From RBG-16-66-20 sp049651845 (lineage in GTDB: Bacteria > Pseudomonadota > Gammaproteobacteria > Burkholderiales > SG8-39): a stretch of 64,000 nt of DNA. The DNA is taken from contig JBASCW010000046.1 in NCBI GenBank assembly GCA_049651845.1, positions 1 to 64,000 of the forward strand. Direction: 5' to 3'. A model generated the notes under the pieces. It searched no databases. It had not been told where the DNA came from and was given only the letters and a program-made list of their open reading frames with translations. The translations under genes were made by a program, and so were the position numbers. Below, piece after piece: positions 17,563 to 25,926 of this stretch; the first letter of the stretch is position 1; every line of letters begins with the position of its first letter.

Positions 17563-18407
17563 CGCGGCCGCCAGGCGAGCAGTACGAACAGCAGCAGGTA
17601 GGCGAGCAGGTCCCGCGCCTGCGGGCCGAAAAACCACTGGCTATGGGCTTCCACCAGGCCGAGCGCGACGCCGCCGATCACGGCGCCGCGCAGGGAGCCC
17701 AGGCCGCCGATCATCATCGCCAGCAGGCCCTTGAGCGTGGACCACATGCCGAGCATCGGCGTCACCTGGGTGTGCGCGGAAACGATCAGCCAGCCGGAGA
17801 GGCCGCCGATCGCCGAGGCGAGCAGAAACACCAGCAGCAGCACGCGCGGCACGTGAATGCCGGCGAGCTGCGCGGCGATCGGCGCGTCGATCACCGCGCG
17901 CACCGCGAGCCCGAAGCGCGAGCGCGTGAGCAGCCACTGCAGGGCGGCGCAGATGGCGATCGCGCAGGCGAGCATGACCAGCGCCTCGGGTCGCAGCGCC
18001 AGCGGGCCGAGCGTGAGCGGCCCGCTCTCGAACATCGGCGGAAAATCGTACACGTGCTTGGGCATCCAAAGCGTCGCGGCCTCCTCGAACTGCATCCACA
18101 GGGCGAAGCTCGCCACCATGGCCGCGATCGCGGAGCCCTGGCGGTGCGGAGCGAAGCACAGTCTTTCGACATAGAGCCCCGTAAGCACCGAACCCAGGAC
18201 CGCGATGCCGAGCAGCGAGAACATATTCGAATGGAAGGAAAACGACACCCAGGTGGCGGCGTAGCAGCCGACCATGATGGCCGGCCCGTAGGACAGGTTG
18301 ACCCGGCGCAGCACGCCGAACACCAGCGTGAAGCCCACGGCGAGCAGGGCGTAGGAAGCGCCCATGGCGAGGCCGTCGAGGCTGTTCTGGATCAGGTCAA
18401 CGATCAT
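17535..18407 (-). CDS. LIV-type ABC permease, LivH family (second pair)
   Basis: This 290-residue permease has the LivH N-terminus (SLDGLAMGASYALLAVGFTLVFGVLRRVNL, shown here only as a family landmark in pieces: GASYALLAVG, FTLVFGVLRRVNLSYG) and the C-terminal GLLAMMIGGLGSLRGAVIGG motif. It pairs with the following LivM-type gene. It starts 3 bases inside the livF stop (coupled ATGA). The operon thus carries two H/M pairs on either side of a single G/F ATPase pair. Confidence 0.88.
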   Translation of the reverse strand: MIVDLIQNSLDGLAMGASYALLAVGFTLVFGVLRRVNLSYGPAIMVGCYAATWVSFSFHSNMFSLLGIAVLGSVLTGLYVERLCFAPHRQGSAIAAMVASFALWMQFEEAATLWMPKHVYDFPPMFESGPLTLGPLALRPEALVMLACAIAICAALQWLLTRSRFGLAVRAVIDAPIAAQLAGIHVPRVLLLVFLLASAIGGLSGWLIVSAHTQVTPMLGMWSTLKGLLAMMIGGLGSLRGAVIGGVALGLVEAHSQWFFGPQARDLLAYLLLFVLLAWRPRWMTTQSAS

Positions 18408-19123
18408 GCCCTGGCGGAGCCGAGATAGGCCCGCCGAATGACTTCGTCTTCCGCCAGCGCGCCCGGCGTGCCGCTGAAGCTGACCTTGCCCTGTTCCATC
18501 AGGTAGAAGTGATGCGCCACCCTGAGCGCGAGGTGCGCGTTCTGCTCGACGAGGAAGATGCTCACGCCGTCCTGGTGCAGCTGCGCGATGATGCGGAAGA
18601 TCTCCTCCACCACCAGCGGCGCGAGACCGAGCGAAGGTTCGTCCATCAGCAGCAGCTTCGGCCGGCTCATGAGCGCGCGCGCCACCGCGAGCATCTGCTG
18701 CTCGCCGCCGGAGAGCGTGCCGGCGTTCTGGGCCGAGCGCTCCTTGAGCCGCGGAAATCTCTCGAACAGTCTGTCGATATCCGGCTCGATTTCGCCGTCG
18801 CGCCGCTGGTAGGCGCCGGCGCGCAGGTTGTCCAGCACGGTCATGCTCGGAAACACGAGGCGGTTCTCCGGAACCAGCGCGATGCCGCCGGAGACGATCG
18901 CGTGCGGCGGGCGGCCGGCGATTTCCTCACCGGCGAAGCGGATCGAGCCGCCCCTGGGACGCAGGATGCCGGCGACGGACATCATGAGCGTGGTCTTGCC
19001 CGCGCCGTTCGGGCCGAGCAGGCAGGTGATCGATCCGTTGTGCACGTCGAGCGAGACGCCCTTGAGCGCCTCGATCTTGCCGTAGGCGGTCACCAGATCG
19101 CGGATCTCGAGCAGCGCGCTCAT
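18404..19123 (-). CDS. livF: LIV-type ABC ATPase LivF
   Basis: This 239-residue ATP-binding subunit has Walker A GPNGAGKTT, Q-loop region, signature LSGGEQQMLAVARAL, Walker B LLLMDEPSLGLAP and the switch His in LVEQNAH. The NRLVFPSMTVLDNL segment is typical of LivF. Its ATG overlaps the livG stop (ATGA). It energises one or both permease pairs of this operon. Confidence 0.92.
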   Translation of the reverse strand: MSALLEIRDLVTAYGKIEALKGVSLDVHNGSITCLLGPNGAGKTTLMMSVAGILRPRGGSIRFAGEEIAGRPPHAIVSGGIALVPENRLVFPSMTVLDNLRAGAYQRRDGEIEPDIDRLFERFPRLKERSAQNAGTLSGGEQQMLAVARALMSRPKLLLMDEPSLGLAPLVVEEIFRIIAQLHQDGVSIFLVEQNAHLALRVAHHFYLMEQGKVSFSGTPGALAEDEVIRRAYLGSARA

Positions 19124-19872
19124 TCGCCGCCGCCCAGGTAGGCCTTGCGCACCGCGGCGTCCGCCTGGATCTCGGCCGGCGTGCCCTCGGCGATCTTCTG
19201 GCCGAAATTGAGCACCGCGATCCTGTCGGTGACGCCCATCACCAGCTCCATCACGTGCTCGACCAGCAGCACCGTGGTTCCCTGCGCGCGGATCTTCAGG
19301 ATGCGCTCGCGCAACTGGCCGATTTCCTCGCTGTTCATCCCCGCGGCCGGCTCGTCCAGCAGGATCAGCTTCGGCCGGGTGGCCAGCGCGCGAGCGAGTT
19401 CGAGCCGCCGCTGCTCGCCGAAGGCTAGGTTGGCGGCGAGTTCGTCGCGCTTGTGCGCGAGGCTGCTGAACTCCAGCAGCTGCGAGATCTCCTCGCGCAC
19501 GCCGCCCTGGCCGCCCAGCCAGCGCGCGAAGAAGCCGCGCTGCGCCCGGTCAGCGGGCGAATTCTGCGCGACCCAGAGGTTCTGCCACACGCTGAGCTGG
19601 CCGAACAGGCGGATGTTCTGGAAGGTACGGGCGATCCCGGCTTGCAGGCGACGATGGGTGGGAATTTCTTCCAAGTCTTGATTCTGAAAGAAAATCGAAC
19701 CGGAGGTCAAAGAAAACAGCCCGGAAACCAGATTCACCGTCGTGCTCTTGCCCGAGCCGTTCGGGCCGATCAGGCCGAAGATCTGGCCGCTCTCCACCGA
19801 CAGATCGAGCGCATCCACGGCGCGCACCCCGCCGAAATAGCGCGACACGTTGCGCAGCTCAAGCAGCGCCAC
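19120..19872 (-). CDS. livG: LIV-type ABC ATPase LivG
   Basis: This 250-residue subunit has Walker A GPNGSGKST, the LivG landmark ARTFQNIRLFGQLSVWQNL, a signature region read as LAFGEQRRLELARAL, Walker B LILLDEPAAGMN and switch His in LLVEHVMELV. The signature FGEQ in place of SGGQ is normal for LivG. It overlaps the preceding livM by 14 bases. A moderately AT-rich tract (about 19661-19720, 24 of 60 G/C) encodes the FFQNQDLEEIPT region. Confidence 0.92.
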   Translation of the reverse strand: MALLELRNVSRYFGGVRAVDALDLSVESGQIFGLIGPNGSGKSTTVNLVSGLFSLTSGSIFFQNQDLEEIPTHRRLQAGIARTFQNIRLFGQLSVWQNLWVAQNSPADRAQRGFFARWLGGQGGVREEISQLLEFSSLAHKRDELAANLAFGEQRRLELARALATRPKLILLDEPAAGMNSEEIGQLRERILKIRAQGTTVLLVEHVMELVMGVTDRIAVLNFGQKIAEGTPAEIQADAAVRKAYLGGGE

Positions 19873-20773
19873 GGCTACCTCCGGCGGGCGTGAGCCGCTG
19901 CTTCAGCCAGCGCAGCGTGGGCATGTCGAGAAATCCCTTCGGCCGCACGTTCATGGCCAGCACGATCAGCGCGCCGAACAGCAGGTTGCGCCAGTCGCCC
20001 AGGAAGCGCAGTCCCTCGACCAGCAGCCCTTGCACGAAGATCACCGCGACCACCGTGCCGAATACGCTGCCCAGCCCGCCCAGGATCGGATAGGCGAGGG
20101 CGAATGTGGCGAGCAGGATGCCGAAGCTCGCATGCTCGATGTGCGTCGTGTAGTGCGCGTAGATGCCGCCGCCGAGGCCGGCGATCGCGCCCCCGATGGT
20201 CATGGCGCTGACTTTCAGCGCGGTGAGGTCGAGGCCCACGGACTGCGCCGCGAGCTCGTCCTCGCCGACCGCGCGCAGCACCGCGCCGTAGCGCGAGCGG
20301 TCGAGCCACCACAGCAGGGCCATCACCAGCACCACGAACATCCAGATGAACAGCATCACGTCCATCGTGCTCCAGCCGTTCTCGGGGAAGTAGCGGATTT
20401 GGCGAAAGCCTTCGCCGCCCAGCGGCCCCAGCGTCACCCCGCCCTTGGATATCTGGTAGTCGAAATTGAAGAAGAACAGGCGCACGCCTTCGCCGAAGGC
20501 GAGCGTGGCGATGACCAGCATCAACCCCTTCACGCGCAGGGCCGGGAAGCCCACCGCGCAGGCGACCAGCGCGCCCAGCAGCGTGCTGGCGCCAAGCGCG
20601 GGCAGGATCGCCCAGCCGGCGAGCACCGTGAGCATGCCGGCCGCGTAAGCGCCGACTGCGAAGAAGCCCGCCTGCGCGAGGCTCACCTGGCCGGTCAGCA
20701 GCACGATGTACGCCGACAGGCCGATCAGCGTATGCACGCCGATGATCTGCGCGAGGCCGAAATAGAAGTCCAC
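19859..20773 (-). CDS. livM: LIV-type ABC permease LivM (first pair)
   Basis: This 304-residue permease begins at GTG 20773 (MDFYFGLAQIIGVHT) and shows the LivM landmarks LTGQVSLAQAGFFAVGAYAAG and the ATPase-contact loop RAVGEDELAAQSVGLD, plus the C-terminal YPILGGLGSVFG and NVRPKGFLD. It follows the livH gene by 24 bases and overlaps livG by 14. It forms the primary permease pair with the livH at 20798-21676. Confidence 0.9.
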   Translation of the reverse strand: MDFYFGLAQIIGVHTLIGLSAYIVLLTGQVSLAQAGFFAVGAYAAGMLTVLAGWAILPALGASTLLGALVACAVGFPALRVKGLMLVIATLAFGEGVRLFFFNFDYQISKGGVTLGPLGGEGFRQIRYFPENGWSTMDVMLFIWMFVVLVMALLWWLDRSRYGAVLRAVGEDELAAQSVGLDLTALKVSAMTIGGAIAGLGGGIYAHYTTHIEHASFGILLATFALAYPILGGLGSVFGTVVAVIFVQGLLVEGLRFLGDWRNLLFGALIVLAMNVRPKGFLDMPTLRWLKQRLTPAGGSRGAA

Positions 20774-20797
20774 GAGAAATTGAGCCTTTGTTCCCTC

Positions 20798-21676
20798 TTA
20801 ATCCCTTCCGGACTGCCCCGGAAAAATACCCCCGGGTCGAAAAACGAGAAATACGAACAGCAGCAGCATCACGTAGAGATCACGCTCGGTCACGCCGCGG
20901 TACTGCTGCAGCACGCTTTCGAAGCCGCCGACCAGCAGGCCGGCGACGATCGCGCCCGGAACGCTGCCCAGGCCACCGATTACCGTCACGATCAGGCCCT
21001 TGACCGTCAGCGGCGTGGTCAGCAGCGGCGAGAGCGTGCCGACCGAGGCGCCGATCATGGCGCCCGCGATGCCGCCCAGCAGGCCCGTCACCACGAAGGT
21101 GGTGGCGTTGACGCGGCCGACGCGGATGCCGCACAGCTGCGCAGCCACGGCCTGCTGCGATACCGCTCGCGTGGCGAGGCCCAGGCGCGTCCGGTAGAGC
21201 AGCGCGAGCAGGCCGGCCATGCAGACCACGCTCACCGCGAAAACCATCAGCAGGTCGCCGCGCAGCGTGAACTCCCCCATGCGCAGCATCACGTCGTCGA
21301 ACATCGCCGGGTAGTTGAGCGGCATACCCGCGGTCAGGTGGACGATGATCTCATCAACCAGCAGCAGCATGCCCACCGTGGCCATCAACGTCGCGAGCGG
21401 GTTCGAGATCGGGATGAAATGGAAGCAGCACAGGTAGACGAGGTAGCCGAGCACGCCGCCCGCGAGGAAGGCGCAGAAGAACACGGCCACCGGCGGGGCG
21501 CCGGCCGCCACCTGCAGCACCAGCAGCCCGCAGTAGGCGCCGCCGACCGAGGCCGCGGCGTAGCTCAGGTTGAGCTTGTGCATTACGCCGAAGACCAGCG
21601 TGAAGCCGATGCCGATCAGCGCGTAGGTCGTGCCGAACAGCACGCCGTCGGACAGGGCCTGGAGGAAATCGAGCAT
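20798..21676 (-). CDS. livH: LIV-type ABC permease LivH (first pair)
   Basis: This 292-residue permease begins at ATG 21676 (MLDFLQALSDGVLFG) and carries the LivH landmarks ALIGIGFTLVFGVMHKLNLS and TPLTVKGLIVTVIGGLGSVPGA. It is separated from the upstream binding-protein gene by 71 bases that contain a short GC-rich stem-loop, a typical place for reduced expression of permease relative to binding protein. Confidence 0.9.
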   Translation of the reverse strand: MLDFLQALSDGVLFGTTYALIGIGFTLVFGVMHKLNLSYAAASVGGAYCGLLVLQVAAGAPPVAVFFCAFLAGGVLGYLVYLCCFHFIPISNPLATLMATVGMLLLVDEIIVHLTAGMPLNYPAMFDDVMLRMGEFTLRGDLLMVFAVSVVCMAGLLALLYRTRLGLATRAVSQQAVAAQLCGIRVGRVNATTFVVTGLLGGIAGAMIGASVGTLSPLLTTPLTVKGLIVTVIGGLGSVPGAIVAGLLVGGFESVLQQYRGVTERDLYVMLLLFVFLVFRPGGIFPGQSGRD

Positions 21677-21684
21677 GAATGAAA

Positions 21685-21715
21685 GGGGGGCTCCGGCAAG
21701 ACGCCTCGGCCCCCC
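21685..21715. other. GC-rich stem-loop between binding protein and livH
   Basis: GGGGGGC (21685-21691) can pair with GCCCCCC (21709-21715) around a 17-base loop. There is no clean U-run after it on the minus strand, so it is more likely a stabilising or attenuating hairpin than a strong terminator. Confidence 0.35.
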
Positions 21716-21747
21716 CTCAAATGCCCCCGCGGTAGCGGGTCAGGGTA

Positions 21748-22926
21748 TCAGAGCGGGTTATGCAGGACGACCCACTCGTTGCCCTTGGCTTGCACGAACA
21801 GGTAGGGCTTGTCGGCCTCGCGGTCGTCGGTGCGCTTGGTGTCGCCCATCAGGCCTTTGGTGACCTTGAGCTTCGCCAGCCCGTCGCGGATCTTGCGGCG
21901 GTCCGCCTGGCGGTCGTTGGCGTTGCCCGAGATCTTCTCCGACTCCATGACCTGCTTGAGGATGAACATATTTTCCCAGGCGGCCATGCTGTGCAGGTCG
22001 GCCGCGCCCTTGAACTTCGCGGTCGCCGCCGACGCCGCCTTGCCCTCCGCGGTCACCGGCGCGAAGGAGGTCGGGATGATGATGCCCTGGGCCTGCCTGG
22101 CGCAGCCCTGCAGCGTCTCGATCGACGAGGAGCTGGTGAGGCCCACCAGCAGCTTCGGCTTCACGCCCTGGCGCTGCATCTCCTTGAGCGCGCCGCACAT
22201 GCTGAACGGATGCGCGGATATCGCGATGATGTCGGCGTTGGCCTTCTTCATCTCGCGCACCTGGGTGGCGAAATTGGTGTCGGCCAGCAGCCACTTCGAC
22301 TCGCCCAGCACCTCGAAGTTGTTCGCCTTCGCGCGGTCCTTCATGACGATGTGCCAGGTGGCGCGCGAGTGGGCGAAGTCCTCCTCGACGCCGCCGTAGA
22401 CCGTCCTCAGGTTGGGATGCGTCGTGCGCAGCCAGTAGAACACCGAGGAGTACATCGTGTTCTCGTTCGGCACGTTGCGGAACGCCCATTCCGAGATCTT
22501 CGCCAGTCCCACCTTGATCGCGACGTCGGTGAACACCGGGAACTGCAGCCCCGAGTCGCTCTTGTCGTCGACCTTCTTCTGCAGGATGCCGAACAGCGGC
22601 TCGGCGACGTTCGAGCAGGTCGGGCCGACGGCGACCAGCGCATCGGTCCCGGCGATGCGGCGGATCACCGAGATGCCTTCCTCGGCGGTGCAGCGGTCGT
22701 CGTAGAAGTCGACGACGATCTTCGCCTTCGACCCGTCGGCGAGCTTGACGCCGCCCGCCTTGTTGATCTGGTCGGCCGCGGCGAGCATGGCTGCCTCGCT
22801 GTTGACGCCGAACGAGCGCACCGGGCCGGTCTTGGCGCCGAAGCCCGAGATGCGGATGGATTTTTCCTGCGCGAGCGCGCCGGATGCAGCGAATGCGAGG
22901 GCGACGGCGAGGGCGACTTTCTTCAC
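21748..22926 (-). CDS. LIV-type ABC periplasmic binding protein
   Basis: This 392-residue protein has a signal peptide (about residues 1-19, ending GALAQ) and the Peripla_BP_6 fold. Visible features include EAAMLAAADQINKAGGV, VDFYDDRCTAEEGISVIRR and AVGPTCSNVAEP. The GTG start at 22926 is preceded by an ideal AAGGAGGAGA ribosome-binding site. It is the first gene of an operon with two permease pairs and one ATPase pair. The ligand is unknown; relatives bind branched-chain amino acids, amides or aromatic acids. It is divergent from an acyl-CoA ligase gene 52 bases away, hinting at a carboxylic-acid substrate (inference). Confidence 0.88.
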   Translation of the reverse strand: MKKVALAVALAFAASGALAQEKSIRISGFGAKTGPVRSFGVNSEAAMLAAADQINKAGGVKLADGSKAKIVVDFYDDRCTAEEGISVIRRIAGTDALVAVGPTCSNVAEPLFGILQKKVDDKSDSGLQFPVFTDVAIKVGLAKISEWAFRNVPNENTMYSSVFYWLRTTHPNLRTVYGGVEEDFAHSRATWHIVMKDRAKANNFEVLGESKWLLADTNFATQVREMKKANADIIAISAHPFSMCGALKEMQRQGVKPKLLVGLTSSSSIETLQGCARQAQGIIIPTSFAPVTAEGKAASAATAKFKGAADLHSMAAWENMFILKQVMESEKISGNANDRQADRRKIRDGLAKLKVTKGLMGDTKRTDDREADKPYLFVQAKGNEWVVLHNPL

Positions 22927-22978
22927 GGGATCTCCTCCTTAAGGTAGATTCAAACAGTGTAAATCCGGAGGGCGGGCG

Positions 22979-24640
22979 ATGGCAAAGAAACGGAAATCGG
23001 TTGCTGCAACGCGCAAAAAGAAGAATCTATGGACCGACTTGAAGCCCGGCGCCGCAAATCGCGTGCCGCTATCGCCGATTTCGTTCCTCGCGAGGGCGGC
23101 GGAGATTCATCCCGACCGCGTCGCCGTGATCCACGGCCTCACGAGAATCAGCTACGCGGCGTTCTACGAGCGCGCCCGCCGGCTCGCCTCGGCGCTCGCG
23201 AAGGCCGGCGTAAAGCGGGGCGACGTCGTCTCCGCGATGCTGCCCAACGTGCCGGCGATGCTGGACGCGCATTACGGCGTGCCGATGCTGGGCGCCGTGC
23301 TGAACGCCATCAACACGCGGCTGGACTCTGACACGGTCGCCTACATCCTCGAGCATGGTGAAGCGAAGGTGCTGCTGACCGACCGGGTCTTCGCGGGCGT
23401 CGTCGGGCCTGCGCTGAAGGCGCTGAAGCGAAAGATCCTCGTCGTGGACGTCGACGACCCGCTCTATGCCGGGCCGGGCGAGCGCCTCGGCGGCATCGAG
23501 TACGAGGCGTTTCTGGCGAGTGGCGACCCCGGGTTCCGGTGGTCGCTGCCTGCGGACGAATATGCGCCGATCGCGCTCAACTACACCTCGGGCACGACCG
23601 GCCGGCCCAAGGGCGTCGTCTACCATCACCGCGGCACCTTCCTCGAGTCGATGGGCAATATCACCGCCTGGGCGATGCCGGCGGCGCCCGTGTACCTCTG
23701 GACGCTGCCGCTGTTTCACTGCAACGGCTGGTGCTACCCGTGGTCGGTGGTGGCGATGTGCGGCACGCACGTGTGCCTGCGCGCCGTGGACCCGGCCTTG
23801 ATCTTCCCGGTGATCGCAGAGCACAAGGTGACGCACATGTGCGGCGCGCCGACGGTGCTCGGCATGCTGATCGCTGCGCCGCAGGAGCAGCGGCGCAGGT
23901 TCCCGCACCCGGTGCACATCATGACCGGCGGCTCGCCGCCGCCGGCCAAGGTGATCCGGGCGATGGAAGAACTCGGTTTCCAGGTGCTGCACATCTACGG
24001 CATGACCGAGCTGCAGGGCCCCTCGACACTCTGCGCCGTACAGGACGGCTGGAAAAATCTCTCGGAGGAACAGAAATACAGCGAGATGGCGCGCCAGGGC
24101 GTGCGCTACCAGGTCGTCGAAGGCCACATCGTCGCGGATTCGAGGAGCTGCAAGCCGGTGAAGCAGGACGGCCAGACGATGGGCGAAATCCTCGTCCAGG
24201 GCAACACGGTGATGCTCGGCTACCTCAAGGACCCGAAGGCGACCACGGAGGTCTTCCACGGCGGCTGGATGCACACCGGCGACCTCGCCGTCTGGCATGC
24301 GAACAACTACATCGAGATCAAGGACCGCAAGAAGGACATCATCATCTCGGGCGGCGAGAACATTTCCTCGGTCGAGGTCGAGATCGCGCTCTACAAGCAT
24401 CCGGCGACGCTGCTTGCCGCGGTGGTGGCGCGGCCCGACGAGAAGTGGGGCGAGACACCCTGCGCCTTCGTGCAGCTGAAGCCAGGCGCCGATGCCACGG
24501 AAGAGGAATTCATCAAGTGGTGCAGGGAAAATCTGGCGAAATTCAAAGTACCCAAGAAAATCATCTTTGGCGTTCTTCCCACCACTGCGACCGGGAAGAT
24601 CCAGAAATTCGTACTGCGGGAAAGAGCCAGGGCGCTCTAG
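22979..24640 (+). CDS. Acyl-CoA ligase, AMP-forming
   Basis: This 553-residue ANL-superfamily enzyme activates a carboxylic acid through an acyl-adenylate. Motifs are YTSGTTGRPKGVVYHH (P-loop), HIYGMTELQGP (A5), GGWMHTGDLAVW (A7), IKDRKKDIIISGGENIS (hinge) and the catalytic lysine region TATGKIQKF near the C-terminus. The sequence resembles medium-chain fatty acyl / methylmercaptopropionate-type ligases, but the acid cannot be fixed by eye. The N-terminus is lysine-rich (KKRKS, RKKK). The last ~110 bases are AT-rich compared with the rest. It is divergent from the LIV binding-protein gene and directly abuts the PhzF-like gene. Confidence 0.9.
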   Translation: MAKKRKSVAATRKKKNLWTDLKPGAANRVPLSPISFLARAAEIHPDRVAVIHGLTRISYAAFYERARRLASALAKAGVKRGDVVSAMLPNVPAMLDAHYGVPMLGAVLNAINTRLDSDTVAYILEHGEAKVLLTDRVFAGVVGPALKALKRKILVVDVDDPLYAGPGERLGGIEYEAFLASGDPGFRWSLPADEYAPIALNYTSGTTGRPKGVVYHHRGTFLESMGNITAWAMPAAPVYLWTLPLFHCNGWCYPWSVVAMCGTHVCLRAVDPALIFPVIAEHKVTHMCGAPTVLGMLIAAPQEQRRRFPHPVHIMTGGSPPPAKVIRAMEELGFQVLHIYGMTELQGPSTLCAVQDGWKNLSEEQKYSEMARQGVRYQVVEGHIVADSRSCKPVKQDGQTMGEILVQGNTVMLGYLKDPKATTEVFHGGWMHTGDLAVWHANNYIEIKDRKKDIIISGGENISSVEVEIALYKHPATLLAAVVARPDEKWGETPCAFVQLKPGADATEEEFIKWCRENLAKFKVPKKIIFGVLPTTATGKIQKFVLRERARAL

Positions 24641-25486
24641 GTGAGGACCGTACGGTTCAAACAGGTGGATGTCTTCACCCGGGTGCCGTTTCGCGGCAAT
24701 CCCGTCGCGGTCGTGCTTCAGGGCGAGGGTCTTGCCACCGACGAGATGCAGCGCATCGCGGGCTGGACCAACCTCTCCGAAACGACGTTCGTGCTGCCGG
24801 CGTCTTCCGCGGCAGCCGACTACAGGTTGCGTATCTTCACGCCACGCGCGGAGCTGCCTTTCGCGGGCCATCCCACCATCGGCAGCGCGCACGCGGTGCT
24901 GGAGGCGGGCATCGCCGAGGCCAAGCATGGCAGGCTGCGGCAGGAGTGCGGCGTCGGCATCCTCGAATTGCAGGTGGAGGCAGACACGTTGTGGCTCGAT
25001 TCACCGGCCGCCACGGATACCAGGGTTGATGATGCGGATTTGCTGGTGCTGAAGCGATTGCTCGGCAAGGACATCAAGCACTTTCCGCTCATCGTCAATG
25101 TGGGCCCGCGCTGGCTGGTCGCGGAGCTCGTCGATGCCGGCGCGGTGGCGGCACTCGCGCCGGACATGCAGGCCATGGTCGATCTCAGCAATCGCCTCGC
25201 GATCGGCGGAGTCACGGTTTACGGCGCGGCCGATGACGGCGTTGCCGCCATCCACGTGCGGCCCTTCGCGCCCGCGCACGGCATTGCGGAGGATCCGGTC
25301 TGCGGCAGCGGCAATATCGGCGTGGCGGCCTATCTTCGCAAGGCAGGCCGCCTCGGCGATGGATACATCGCGCGGCAGGGCATGCAGCTCGGGCGCGACG
25401 GGCAGGTGTCGATCCGCTTCCACGGCGACCGGATCCTGCTCGGCGGCAACGCGGTCACCTGCGTGGACGGCACGCTGCGCGTCTGA
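24641..25486 (+). CDS. PhzF family isomerase/epimerase-like protein
   Basis: This 281-residue protein has the PhzF fold signatures: DVFTRVPFRGNPVAVV at the start, the catalytic Glu at E47 in TNLSETTFVL, the RIFTPRAELPFAGHPTIG motif and the C-terminal EDPVCGSGNIGVAAYL. PhzF-like proteins isomerise or epimerise small metabolites; most, like this one, are outside phenazine clusters. GTG 24641 follows the acyl-CoA ligase stop with no gap. Its TGA overlaps the next ATG by one base, so the four genes 22979-27023 look like one operon. Confidence 0.9.
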   Translation: MRTVRFKQVDVFTRVPFRGNPVAVVLQGEGLATDEMQRIAGWTNLSETTFVLPASSAAADYRLRIFTPRAELPFAGHPTIGSAHAVLEAGIAEAKHGRLRQECGVGILELQVEADTLWLDSPAATDTRVDDADLLVLKRLLGKDIKHFPLIVNVGPRWLVAELVDAGAVAALAPDMQAMVDLSNRLAIGGVTVYGAADDGVAAIHVRPFAPAHGIAEDPVCGSGNIGVAAYLRKAGRLGDGYIARQGMQLGRDGQVSIRFHGDRILLGGNAVTCVDGTLRV

Positions 25487-25926
25487 TGGACGCACTGCCG
25501 CTCGAGCTCATCGGCTGGCTGTTCACGGTCGGCTGCGGCATCGCGCTGCTGGCGGGCACCTGGCTCACCCTCGGTCTGCAAAAGAGCGGCGAAGCAGGAC
25601 GCCGCGCGCTCGCCGCGCGGCTGCTCGAGGACCTGATGCTGTTCAGCATCTGGCTGCTGGGCCTGGCGGGCGGCGTAGGCGTGCTGGTCGGCAAGGCCTG
25701 GAGCCGGCCTGCGCTCGAGCTGTTCTGCTGGACGCTCATGATCCTGCTGACGCTATCGGCCGTGCGGCGCTATCTTGCGGTGCCGCCGCCGCGGCTGCTG
25801 CTCGGCCTGAGCCTCGCGGTCTTCGTCGCTCCGCTGGTCGCGCTGTGCATCGCCACCATCCTGACGCTGCGCAGCGACGCGGCAATCAAGCAGCTGTCGG
25901 CAATCGGGCGCATACTTTGCGCATGA
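25486..25926 (+). CDS. Small four-helix inner-membrane protein of unknown function
   Basis: I do not recognise a named family. The 146-residue product is strongly hydrophobic, with about four membrane segments (near residues 8-28, 48-68, 78-93, 100-125) and a short Arg-rich loop after the first. It resembles small hypothetical proteins annotated only as membrane proteins. Its ATG overlaps the phzF-like stop (TGATG) and its TGA overlaps the next start (ATGA), so it is translated as part of the operon. Confidence 0.7.
   Translation: MDALPLELIGWLFTVGCGIALLAGTWLTLGLQKSGEAGRRALAARLLEDLMLFSIWLLGLAGGVGVLVGKAWSRPALELFCWTLMILLTLSAVRRYLAVPPPRLLLGLSLAVFVAPLVALCIATILTLRSDAAIKQLSAIGRILCA

Noticed and set aside
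19850..21682. Long open frame antisense to livM and livH, with His/Gln/Asp/Arg-rich composition
   Set aside because: Such composition is typical of the strand opposite GC-rich membrane protein genes. The minus-strand genes are certain.
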